Positions 55,278 to 64,000 of a stretch of DNA of 64,000 bases are shown here, in pieces (the first letter of the stretch is position 1; each line of letters begins with the position of its first letter). The stretch is from Berberis thunbergii (taxonomy: Eukaryota > Streptophyta > Magnoliopsida > Ranunculales > Berberidaceae). Under the pieces are notes generated by a model. It was not told where the DNA came from and ran no database searches. It saw only the letters and a program-made list of their open reading frames with translations. Both the position numbers and the translations under genes were made by a program. The DNA lies in the NCBI GenBank assembly GCA_003290165.1, contig QNQO01001166.1, positions 62,001-126,000 of the forward strand, written 5' to 3'.

Positions 55278-55673
55278 AATTTGCCACGGTTTTAAACCGT
55301 GGCTAACTATTGCAACGGCTAAAAACCATGGCTACCTTGCCACGGCTTAAAACCGTTGCAAGTTTAGCCACGGCTTAAAACCGTTGCTAAAGCTATTGCA
55401 ACGGCTTAAAACCGTGGCTAAACTTGCAACGGTTTTAAGCCCTGGCTACTACTGCCCACGACTTAGAACCGTGGCTAAGATTTTGGCAACAGTTTATAAC
55501 CGTGGCTAAAGTATCAACCGTCCTCGAGATATAACCGTTGCTAATATTTTAGCCACGGTTTTTAGCCGTTACTAGGGATTTAGCGATGCCTCTACAGCCC
55601 ACGGTTCTAAACCGTGCCAATGGGTTACCCCCACGGTTTAAAACCGTTGCTAATGGCCATTTTTGGTGTAGTG
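55278..55673. repeat. CACTA right terminal and subterminal repeats
   Basis: A dense array of 'gccacggtttaaaaccgttgc' type words in both orientations runs to the end TTTTGGTGTAGTG. About 395 bp against about 275 bp at the left end. Preceded by two copies of 'attacatta(t/c)tttgcctccatta' and of 'tttgatagattttgactcaatg'. Confidence 0.9.
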
Positions 55674-55676
55674 GGG

Positions 55677-55975
55677 GTAGTGGTGGCGGCTAAATTATGA
55701 AGAAAGGGAGGGTCGGGGGAGGGGGTCAAATCTAGGGTTTGGGATAATGGCGGCAGCTGGAGGTGGCCTGTTGGTATTATAAGGGGTCAAGAGTGGTGGT
55801 AATTGAATTAGGAAAAAGATATGAAGAAGATATTAGGGAAGAAGACTGGGAGCTAGGATTTTCAATTTTCTTAAAATAGGTACCAAATTGTAAATAACTT
55901 TTTCTATGATTTTTATTACTTTTTTTGGAGAACGAACTTAGTGAACCACAAATAGCTAACAAAAGTCACTTCTGA
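55677..55975 (+). repeat. Dispersed repeat copy 2, right part
   Basis: Continues the repeat interrupted at 44,348. Homologous to 24,375-24,770 (aataggtaccaaat..., aaaagtcactt). Confidence 0.65.
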
Positions 55976-56044
55976 GCAAAAGCCATCTGCTGGCTCGGAC
56001 TTAAAATGATGGTGTCATTAAAGAAATTCAAATCAGAAGACAAT

Positions 56045-56720
56045 CCCCATCCATCAGCCATTTGTTGTACGCTGATGATCTCATGATCTTCTGTCAGGCC
56101 TCCCTTGCCAAAGCTCACTTTGTCAAAGATATCATTGCCAACTACTGCTCTTATTATGGTGAAGCAATAAATTATGACAAATTTTTGATCTTCTACAACA
56201 CCAATGTCCATCCGAGACACGCCAAAATGATCAATAGAATCTCTCGGATCTAAGATGTACGATCCTAAAGACAAGTACTTAGGTCTGCCCTTGCTTCTTT
56301 CCAATAAGAAAGTTTTGGACTTCCAATTTCTTTTAGAGTAGGTCAATACCAAGTTATCTTCTGGAAAGCTAAGGTTCTATCACAGGCTGGTCGTACTGTC
56401 ATGATCAAGGTTGTCCTCAACTCTATCCCTACTTATAATATGCAAACATTCCTTCTCCCCTGTCAAAATCACACGGAAGAGATTTCACACCTTGGCACCT
56501 TTCCTTTCTCCCTGTCGTCCTTCGCCTTTGGCACCTTTCCTCTCTCCCTATCAATTGGCTTTGTGCCAACCTTGAACTTCCATCTAGCATGAGTTTCTTC
56601 AACTTCATGCTGGTCACTGCCATAGCTCATCCACTCCTCAAGGATGAAATGATGTCTAAATTTATGGCTATCATCCAAACCAACTAGCAAATTCGCAATA
56701 AAATTGTTTTAAAAAAAAAA
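56045..56720 (+). mobile_element. L1-type LINE, 3' fragment with poly(A) tail
   Basis: Reads SHLLYADDLMIFCQASLAKA, the catalytic YADD box of non-LTR reverse transcriptase, then NYCSYYGEAINYDK, and after frame changes LSQAGRTVMIKVVLNSIPTY. Ends with 'aataaaa' and ten A at 56,711-56,720. The second half (56,460-56,690) is no longer clearly coding and includes a 23-bp direct repeat 'ttggcacctttcct(t/c)tctccct'. 5' truncated, as is usual for LINEs. Confidence 0.8.
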
Positions 56721-56761
56721 GCCAGTTTAGTACTCACACCTTCATCTGCATTTTCAAATTG

Positions 56762-59420
56762 GTGAGTCGTCATCATCAACGAAAAAATGCTGACTAGACT
56801 CCAACTTCCTCAGTCGTCGTGGTCCACGCGCAGTGGACTAAGCGTTGGGCACCAGAAGTCATCGTCATCAGTCGCGAACTGACTAAGCTTGCATAGTAAG
56901 TTTGGAGATCATTGTTTATTGGAGAGTAGGGATGGCAACGGGGTGGATTGGGGCGGATTTGAGCAAATCCATCCCCAATCCGTCAGTATCATCGGATCCC
57001 CAATCCGCCTCGCAAATCCGTTTGCAATTTTAAATCAAAATCCATAACCGCCCCGTGCGGATGCTCGGATATCCGCCCCGCCCCGCAAATCCGCACAAAA
57101 TTATAACAAAAAATTAAAAAAACAATCTCTGAATTGGTAAAAAAATACAAAAAATTATGAATTACAAAATATTCTAAATTATACAAAGAATTCGTACAAA
57201 AAATTCTTAATTACAATTTACAAAGAATTCGTACAAAAAAATACAAAAAAAAATTCAATCTCTGGATCTAAAATCAGATCAGAGATCTCGGATCTGATCT
57301 CGGAATCGGATGAGATCTCAGATCTGATTTTGGATCTGATCAGATCGCAGATCAGATCGAAGATCAAATTTGATCAGATCAGAGATCAAATTTGATCAGA
57401 TCAGAGAAAAAATTTGATCAGATCTTGATCTTAGATGTGGATCTAAGATATCTGGATCTAAGAGATTTGGATCTAAGATCAGTCTGATCAGAGAAGGAGA
57501 AGGGGCGATCTCTGTGAGAGGGAGATCTCTCTGCGAGGGAGGCAGATCTCTTGCGGTCGATGCGGTGTGAGGGACCTCTCGAGGTCGACGCGGTGTGAGG
57601 GAGTCAGATCTCTCGAGGGAGCAGGGAGGGAGGTAGATCTTTCGTGGCGTGAAGGGAGAGGGAGGATCTCGCGGCCGCGCTGCGTGAGGGAGGGCGACTA
57701 CGCGACGTGGTGTCACTGGTGTGCTGTGTGAGGGTGGGCGACGTGGGCCGTGGGCGACGCTGCTCTGCTCTGTGAGAGCTTGTGCTCTGTCTGTCTCTAT
57801 GAGAGGGAGCATTTGGTGAGGGTGAGGGTGAGGGAGCGAATGAAATGAGCGATTGTGACAGGGTTGCTCCCTTGCTGGCTGTTTTGAGGGAGAAGAAGGG
57901 ACAGGCTCTCCTCGACTTCGACTCCTCTCCTCTGGCTCTGGTTTGTGGGAGATGAAAAAACAGTAAATGAAATTGTGATTCATGAAAGTGATTCAGAGAG
58001 AGAGGTGAGAGGCAGTGTTTAGGTTATGTTTTTTTTTTCCAACACATAAATGGTTGTGGTTGAGGGTATTTTTGTACTATCCACACTTAAACGGATATCC
58101 GTGGGGCGGATATGGCCAAATCCGTATCCGCCCCAAATATTTAATGAATGTTGTTTGGATATCTGTATCCGCCCCAAAATCCGTTTAGGCATATCCAAAA
58201 CCGCCCCAAACGGATTGGGTGGGGCGGATATCCGTGAAAATCCGCCCCACTGCCATCCCTATTGGAGAGCAATGATCCCTTGGCAAGTCGCCATCATCAG
58301 CAGACAAACGTTGACTAGACTCCCACTTACTTGACCGTCGTGGTCCGCGCGCAGCGGACTAGGCGTTGGGCACTAGAAGCCATCATCATCAGTCGCGAAC
58401 TGACTAAGCTTGCCTGGTAAGTTCGACGATCATTGTCTGTTGGAGAGAAATGATCTCTTGGCGAGTCGTCGTCATTAGCGAACAAGCGCTGACTAGACTC
58501 CAACTTCCTCGGCCATCGTGGTCCACGCACAGCCCGACTAGGCGTTAGGCACTAGAAGCCATCGTCATCAATCGAGAACTAACTAAGCTTGCCTGGTAAA
58601 TTTGGCGATCATTGTCTGTTGAAGAGCAATGATCCTTTGGCGAGTCGTCATCATTAGTGGACAAGCGCTGACTAAACTCCCACTTCCTTGGCTGTCATGG
58701 TCCGCACGCAGGGAACTAGGCGTTGGGCACCAGAAGCCATCATCATCAGTCGCGAATTGACTAAGCTTGCCTGGTAAGTTCAGCGATCATTGTCTGTTGG
58801 AGAGCAATGATCCCTTGGGGCATCGTCATCATCAGTGGACAAGCATTGACTAGACTCCCACTTCCTTGGTCGTCGGCTAGGCGTTGGGCACCAGAAGCCA
58901 TCGTCATCAGTCACAAACTGACTAAGCTTGCCTGGTAAGTTCGGCGATCATTGTCTGCTAAAGAGCAATGATCCCTTGGCAAGTCATCGTTATCAGTGGA
59001 CAAGTGCTAACTAAACTCCCACTTCCTCGGCCATCATGGTCTACTCGCAGCGAACTAGGCGTTGGGTACCAGAAGCCATCTTCATCAATCGCGAACTGAT
59101 TAAGTTTGCCTGGTAAGTTCGACGATCATTGTCTGTTGGAGAGCAATGATCTTTTGGCAAGTCATTGTCATCAGCGGACAAGTGCTGACTAGACTCTTAC
59201 TTCCTCAGCCATCATGGTCCACGAGCAACGGGCTAGGCACTGGGCACCAGAATTCATCGTCATCAGTCGCGAACTGACTAAGATTGCCTGGTAAGTTCGG
59301 TGATCATTGTCTGTTGAGAGAAATGATCCCTTGGCGAGTCATCGTTATCAACGGACAAGTGCTGACTAGACTCCCGCTTCCTTGGCCATCGTGATCCGTG
59401 CGCAGTGGACTAGGAGTTGG
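56762..59420. repeat. Tandem array of a ~178-bp unit, about eight copies
   Basis: The word 'tgactagact' recurs at 56,791, 58,312, 58,490, 58,669, 58,847, about 59,008 (one degenerate unit), 59,186 and 59,363, giving periods of 178, 179, 178, 161, 178 and 177 bp. The first two are separated by the hAT-2 element. Each unit contains the stem gatcattg...caatgatc. Divergence between units is about 10%. The array lies between the L1 fragment and the end of the - strand Tat-type pol, in that element's 3' untranslated position. Confidence 0.92.
56927..58261. mobile_element. hAT-2: 1,335-bp non-autonomous element in the tandem array
   Basis: The ends TAGGGATGGCA/TGCCA-TCCCTA are inverted, with the 8-bp target duplication ttggagag (56,919-56,926 and 58,262-58,269). 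Subterminal regions repeat 'ggggcggatatccg' words in both orientations; the middle has 'agatcagatc' runs and a GA/CT-rich block. No transposase. It interrupts one 178-bp unit, which resumes exactly on the right side. Confidence 0.93.
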
Positions 59421-59502
59421 GCAGATATTATAGTCTGAACATAGCTAGGTTTTTTTAGGGTTGTAATGGACATCGGTGAAAGTTTTAGTAAAAGCAAATA
59501 TT

Positions 59503-60680
59503 TTATTGATAATATTTTTTTAGATGTTCTACATTCCATGGTCGTTTAAGCTCATCGCCGTCTACGTCTTCCAGTCAGTATGTTCCCGGCCTGTTGACCT
59601 TGACAACTCTGTATGGTCCTTCCCAGTTTGGATTTAGCTTTCAAGCGTCAACATTTTTGGTGTTTGTCGAGTCTTTCTGAGCACCAAATCCCCCACCTTG
59701 AATTTGCATGGCCTGACATTCTTGCTGTAGTGTTCTGCCATTCATTGTTGGTAGGCGGCTATCTTGGCAGAGGATAGATCTCACTTTTCTTCGAGGAGGT
59801 CTAGCCCAACGCGCAAGGCTTCGTCATTGCCTTTTGGTCTGAAGTCTTCCACTTGGAATGTTGGCACCTCGAGTTCTATCGGGACCATAGCTTCTGACCC
59901 ATATGCCAGGGCAAAAGGTGTCTCTCCGGTAGGGATTATCTTGGTTTTCCAATACGCCCAGAGTATTCTCGATAGCTATGAAACCCATTTTTCCTTTGCC
60001 GCGTCAAGCTTCCTTTTGATAGCCTCGAGGATTGTTCGGTTGGTAACCTCTGCCTGACCATTGGCTTGGGGGTGCTCTGGCGAGGAGATGTGGTGATCAA
60101 TATTCAAACTTTTGCATAGTTTTTAACCTTGATACCTTCAAACTGAGTTTCGTTGTCGCTGACCAATACTCTGAGATGCCAAATCTACAGACGATGGTAG
60201 CCTATATGAATTATTTGATTTGGACCTGCCCCATTTTGGATAGGTCTCGGCCTAGACCCACGTGTTGAAGTAGTCAACGGCCACAAGAAGAAACAGTTTA
60301 TCGCTGATGTTGGGAGAGGTCTGACGATGTTCATTCCCCATTGTGCGAATGGCCATGGACTAGTCATCAAAGTTAGTGGCTAGGCAGGCATATGTGTGTA
60401 TGGAGCAAACCTCTAACATTTGTCACACTTGTGGACAATATCTTTGGTGTGTCATTGCATGGTCAGCCAATAGTATCCCAGAGTTAAAGCTTTGTGGGCG
60501 AGGGTTCTTCCTCCCGGATGATTCCCGCATATACCGCTGTGGATCTTTCCTAGGACCTGACTTGCCTCTGAAGGTGACAGACATTGGAGCAGGGGCCCTG
60601 TCACAAATCTCCTGTATAATCTGGTGTTTAGGAAAGTGTACCTTGCTGCTTTATTTGTTAGTCATCTAGATTCAACCATC
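59503..60680 (-). pseudogene. Tat-type integrase
   Basis: The zinc-binding part (about 60,420-60,580) keeps H..H..C..C in HSGICGNHPGGRT and HKCDKC. The core begins WPFAQWGMNIVRPLP (about 60,320-60,370), where the first catalytic Asp is Asn. The C-terminal part at 59,503-59,640 shows NPNWEGPYRVVKVNRPGTY, one stop, then LEDVDGDELKRPWN and LKKYYQ before the pol stop at 59,503. Several other stops are present. It no longer has the DDE triad needed for integration. Confidence 0.8.
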
Positions 60681-60819
60681 TCAAGTGGCACGACTCTGAT
60701 TTCAATGTAATTGATTATCAGAGTCATCCAATTTGGTTGCGCGTCTGCAATGTAGATATCTCTAGGCTCTTCTTCGTCGAGGCTCGATTGGTCTTGGTAT
60801 TCGATGAGGCCGCTTGAGA

Positions 60820-61110
60820 TTTCCTCGGAGGCTAAGGCATATCTTGCTAGCGTGTTAGCTCTTTTTTTGTCATCTTAGGGGCATTGTATGAGTTCACACC
60901 TTTCGAACCTGCCCATCACGCCAAGTACTTTATCACGGTAGGCTATCATGCGGAGGTCTTTGCAGTTGAAATCCCCTTTGACCTGGTTGATTACCAGTCT
61001 GAGTCACTGTATGCCATTAGGCAATTTATACCGATCCCTAATGCTAGCTTTAGGTCGGACACGAGGGTTTTGTACTCGGCCTCGTTGGATCCATGCCTAA
61101 GCCTTTGAAT
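60820..61110 (-). pseudogene. Second (archaeal-type) RNase H of the Tat-type element
   Basis: Recognised by LVINQVKGDFNCKDLRMIAY, MGRFERCELIQ and ANTLARYALAS, the pattern of the additional RNase H that Tat elements carry after the normal one. The N-terminal part is eroded by frameshifts (61,020-61,110). Its presence decides the lineage assignment. Confidence 0.7.
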
Positions 61111-61149
61111 TAAAGGGCTGGTGATATGTCTTCAGCTCTTCTTCATTGG

Positions 61150-61600
61150 TGAACTCAACAATGAAGTCTAACAGCGTCTGGGCTTTGATGGCGGTTCTTG
61201 GAGTGTAGTTTATGTCAAACTGCCCGAGCTCCACTGACCATTTTACCATCCTGCCGGATAACTCAAGTTATTGTAATACCGAGCGGGGCGGATGCTTGGT
61301 CAGGACCATTATAAAATGGGCCTGAAAATAGGGCTTCAGTTTCCTAGAGGACACAACCAGTGCCAAAGCCAACATCTCTAGGTTTGGATAGTATGCATCT
61401 TCTTCAACGAAGGTTTTACTGGTGTAATATACTAGTCTTTGGGTCCCTCAATCATCCCGTACAAGGGCCGAGCTGACGGCGTGCTTGAAAACTGACAAGT
61501 ACAAGTAGAGTGTTTCCCCTGTCACCGATTTTGAAAGTAGCTCCAGACTCCCAATGGATGCTTTCAGGCTCTGAAAGGCTTGTTCGCACTATTCGTTCCA
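61150..61600 (-). pseudogene. First RNase H of the Tat-type element
   Basis: Frames include TSKTFVEEDAYYPNLEMLAL, KLKPYFQAHFIMVLTKHPPR and GRMVKWSVELGQFDINYTPR, the usual gypsy RNase H with TD replaced by LTKHP. A stop lies at about 61,275. Directly follows the RT domain. Confidence 0.75.
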
Positions 61601-61606
61601 AGAGAA

Positions 61607-62452
61607 TCATTTGCTCCCTCTTAATATCTTAAAGAAATAAAGGCATTTGTTGGACGACTTTGATATAAATATGTTGAGTGTTGCTACCTTCCTAATCAGG
61701 CTCTGAACGTCTTTGATGTTGGCTGGAGCTTTCATGTCGAAAAGAGCTTGAATCTGTTTTGGGTCAGCTTTGATTCCTCTCTTGTTTATTATATATCCTA
61801 GGAATTTTCCAAACTCAACACCGAACGTGCATTTTTGTGGGTTGAGCTTCATCTGGAATTTCCTGAGTTGGTTGAACACTTCAACCTCATGCTTTGGAGA
61901 GGTCGTGTATATGGTTGAGGCTACAGAGGCTCTTGACTAGCATATCGTCTATGTAGACCTCCATGTTCCTGCCGATCTGTTCTTTGAACATACGTTAGAC
62001 CAGTCGTTGGTACGTAGCGTCTGCGTTCTTTAAGCATAATGGCATTACCCTGTAATAAAAAAGGGTTTTCTCTTGATCTAGGGGGTGCATTAATATTTGA
62101 TTGTAGCCTGAAAATGCGTCCATGAAGCTGAGTAAGTTGTGCCATTGATCGTGGCGTCCACGATTTAATCGATGCGGGGGAGTGGGAAGTTGTCCTTCGG
62201 ACAGGCTTTGTTTAAGTCCGTGTAGTCCACACATACTCTCCATTTCCCATTTTTTTTAACAAAAATGATATCTGCTAGCCAGTCGGGGTATCGTGCTTCA
62301 TTTATCATGTCCGCGCCGAGTAAAGGTTGTACCTTTTTGTTTATGATTGCGTTCCTCTCGGGCGCCACAAGCCTCTTCTTCTGCCTAGCAATTTTCCTCG
62401 TGGGATCCACTTCTACGCGATAGGTGATTATTGACGGGTCGATCCTCACCAT
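61607..62452 (-). pseudogene. Tat-type reverse transcriptase
   Basis: The N-terminal part reads VDPTRKIARQKKRLVAPERN, ADIIFVKKNGKWRVCVDYTD and NKACPKDNFPLPRID. After frame changes at about 62,165 and 62,000, FMDAFSGYNQILMHP is seen, then the catalytic YIDD at 61,941-61,955 (intact) and LNPQKCTFGVEFGKFLGYII. At least three frameshifts are present. Confidence 0.88.
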
Positions 62453-62455
62453 GTT

Positions 62456-62986
62456 TCACATGGTCCAGGCAAAGATGTCCTGGTTACGTTGTAGCAGCTC
62501 CTTGGGTTGCTTTACCAACTCTTTGCTCAAGCGGAAACAAATCTGGACAACCTTGCTGTTGATAGGGCTATTTAAGTAGACTGTAATGGTTTCTTCCTCA
62601 GATTGACCGACATTGGACCTACCCCTAGGGCTTACTGGAGCCTTCTCATTTGGGATCGGTAGTTCTCCTCCTACCTCTTGGGTGGAACAGAGAGTCATCT
62701 TATTCATGGGGCTAACTGCCGACTGTGAATCATTAAGTGGCAGTGTTGTCATGTATTGGCATTCCCTAGCAATTGTTTGAACGCATTTCAGAGTGTCGAC
62801 CACTTGGTTCACCGGATACTTAATGCACTGGTATAGAGTGGAGACTGTTGTTCCCATATGTTGTATCCAGGGCCTCCTCAGAACTTCATTACATGCCGAA
62901 GGCGCATCGATCACTACGAACTCTTCAAACAATGTTTTTTGAGTTGGCTTTTCTCCCACTATTATCGTCAACTGTATCTTTCCCAT
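62456..62986 (-). pseudogene. Tat-type protease region
   Basis: FEEFVVIDAPSACNEVLRRP and WIQHMGTTVSTLYQCIKYPV correspond to the conserved segment after the retropepsin active site in Tat elements (normally ...YNxILGRPW), with ARECQYMT following. The active-site Asp would be upstream, in the broken part at 63,000-63,150. Continues into RT after a single stop at about 62,455. Confidence 0.7.
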
Positions 62987-63286
62987 GAGGAGTCACTTTT
63001 TGCTACTGAAGTTGATCATTGGACAGTTATCAGAGGTTAGCGTCATCTCCTTTAATTGCATGCTATGGAACGTGCGGAGAAACATGACATTCAGTGAGCT
63101 CCCGGTATCAACCAAGGACATCCTTACTTTCCAGCTCGTTAAGGAGATGGTCACCACCAGAGCATCATTATGCGGGAGTTATAAGCCCTAGAGGTCTTTC
63201 TCTGTAAATGTTAGCGTCACAGAGTGGTCAGGCTTCTAAGAGTATGGCACCAGCTGTTCACCACGTATCGCTTGGATCTTCATACC

Positions 63287-63806
63287 TCAGAGAGTCTTCT
63301 TCCTAGATCTGTTTGACAGTTCGGACTCGGAGTGGGCACCGTGAAGTACACATATCACGTCGACCGATTCTTCATTGGGCTTGGTTTCGCTCATGGATGT
63401 CCGTTCCTCTTTTATGGCGATATAGCTCTGTGTTTCCCTTGCCAGGTCTGTCATACTGGCCGATGGGTCCAAAGTCAGGAAGTTGTAGAACTTTCCTTTC
63501 CCCAAACCGTTGATGAAGGTTAAGATTACCGTTGTGCCGTCGCGTACGTTGACGGTGATTAACTCACTACTGAAACAGGTCAGGTATGCATTCAGTATTT
63601 CGTTAGGCTTTTGTTTCATCGATCTAAGCTTCTTTATTGTTGAAAAAACTTGACATATAAACTGGGATATCAGACTTGATTTGGGGTCCGTCAATGTTGT
63701 CGTTGTTCCAGGAAAGTTGGTTTGATGCATGTGCGTTATTCGCTCCGTCGAGGGTAGTGAAACAGCGCGCCAGGTTGAGCACTCGATGTTTACCCTTGGT
63801 CTCCAT
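63287..63806 (-). pseudogene. Tat-type gag
   Basis: The frame starts near METKGKHRVL (63,806), with a shift at about 63,720. The Retrotrans_gag core is recognisable in LISQFICQVFSTIKKLRSMK, QKPNEILNAYLTCFSSELIT and FINGLGKGKFYNFLTLDPSA, followed by a Glu/Arg-rich part. The C-terminal end is lost after 63,287. Confidence 0.8.
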
Positions 63807-63894
63807 TATTGCGTGATGTAGTAGTCACCATCTCTCTGTATTTCGAAGGGAGATGATGTTAGTGAAAGGTTAGGAACTTTGTCGTCCCCACGGA

Positions 63895-63905
63895 TGGCGC
63901 CAAAC
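63895..63905 (-). other. Primer-binding region of the Tat-type element
   Basis: The - strand gtTTGGCGCCATCCGTGGGG lies immediately inside the LTR end (...GACTGCATCA). TTTGGCGCC is the usual start of the primer site in Tat/Athila-related elements. Confidence 0.7.
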
Positions 63906-64000
63906 TGATGCAGTCGTTTTGCTTTCCCTGTTTTGACCTAGTCCTGCTGACCTACACAGGTAACCCATGTGAGCCACGGACCACCGTTGTGGTGGTCGAT
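63906..64000 (-). mobile_element. 5' LTR of the Tat-type element, cut by the window edge
   Basis: Starts (on the + strand) TGATGCAGTCG and matches 7239-7316 and, after the insertion there, 8085-8100. The rest lies outside the window. Confidence 0.8.

Larger units (their letters stand above)
44349..55673. mobile_element. CACTA element with captured fragments of at least five host genes (Pack-CACTA)
   Basis: The 11,325-bp element has 13-bp terminal inverted repeats CACTACACCAAAA, a 3-bp target duplication ggg (44,346-44,348; 55,674-55,676) and palindromic subterminal arrays at both ends. The related repeat at 24,361-24,385 shows an uninterrupted version of the insertion site. No TNP2- or TNP1-like coding region was recognised, so it is non-autonomous. 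Cargo in order, all on the + strand: XRN exonuclease, HDDC2-like, ribosomal protein S9, NIP aquaporin and folate-biopterin transporter fragments, plus unidentified exon-like segments. Introns are retained, so genomic segments were acquired. Confidence 0.93.
59421..63905 (-). mobile_element. Tat-type Ty3/gypsy retrotransposon, internal region
   Basis: Read right to left: primer-binding region, gag, protease, RT, RNase H, a second RNase H and integrase. The extra RNase H between the first and integrase, together with the 'tttggcgcc' primer region and tandem repeats downstream of pol, points to the Tat lineage. Many stops and frameshifts make it inactive. The 3' LTR is not present to the left; the element ends in or beyond the tandem array. 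Confidence 0.85.

Noticed and set aside
57396..57983. 195-residue - strand open frame in hAT-2
   Set aside because: Pro/Ser/Arg-rich translation of GA/CT-rich repeat DNA. No domain or start context.
56762..59420. CRISPR array or centromere core
   Set aside because: Units are long, contiguous and without spacers, and this is plant DNA. Eight copies next to retrotransposon pol do not show a centromere.

Overview
The window is plant nuclear DNA, almost certainly from a eudicot. It has AT-rich intergenic sequence, GT-AG introns, a coiled-coil NBS-LRR (CNL) disease-resistance relic, and plant-type transposable elements of nearly every class (Ty1/copia, chromovirus and Tat-type Ty3/gypsy, TRIM, TR-GAG, L1-type LINE, hAT, CACTA, Mutator-like). 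I cannot name the species. I see no host gene that is clearly intact; this is a repeat-rich, nested-insertion region around the remains of a resistance-gene cluster. All homology statements rest on reading the sequence, not on searches.

Layout. 0-3.2 kb: exon-like fragments, three blocks of which recur inside a transposon 50 kb away, plus a GC-rich 142-bp tandem duplication. 3.3-10.0 kb: a decayed + strand copia element whose 3' LTR is split by a Tat-type gypsy LTR, itself carrying an unclassified insertion and a 607-bp MITE. 12.5-20.1 kb: two chromovirus fragments in inverted orientation with a tandem TRIM array (four 80-bp LTRs) between them; the array's last primer-binding site is fused directly to gypsy RNase H sequence. 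20-26.6 kb: mostly non-coding, with element ends and a dispersed repeat. 26.7-31.4 kb: a CNL gene on the - strand broken by a 1-nt deletion and a 1,336-bp hAT element with an 8-bp target duplication. 31.75-37.5 kb: a Mutator-like element with long inverted ends carrying fragments of an ANTH clathrin-assembly gene and of an RNase H1 N-terminal-type domain gene, itself invaded by a three-LTR tandem TR-GAG retroelement with an exact 1,033-bp period. 38.3-38.7 kb: a second CNL relic. 38.9-43.5 kb: a copia element with both LTRs, a 5-bp target duplication and non-canonical TA...CT LTR ends.

44.35-55.67 kb is the most striking object: an 11,325-bp CACTA element (13-bp inverted ends, 3-bp GGG target duplication, palindromic subterminal repeats) without a recognisable transposase. 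It holds genomic fragments, introns included, of at least five unrelated host genes, all in the same direction: a 5'-3' exoribonuclease (XRN), an HD-domain protein (HDDC2-like), ribosomal protein S9, a NIP aquaporin and a folate-biopterin transporter. Further exon-like pieces were not identified.

56.0-64 kb: an L1 fragment with poly(A), a ~178-bp tandem array split by a 1,335-bp hAT element, and a - strand Tat-type gypsy element (gag, protease, RT, RNase H, second RNase H, integrase) whose 5' LTR runs off the right edge. The array lies directly downstream of this element's pol, where Tat elements often carry tandem repeats. The genes do not form a pathway; the region records repeated nested transposition, gene-fragment capture and decay.
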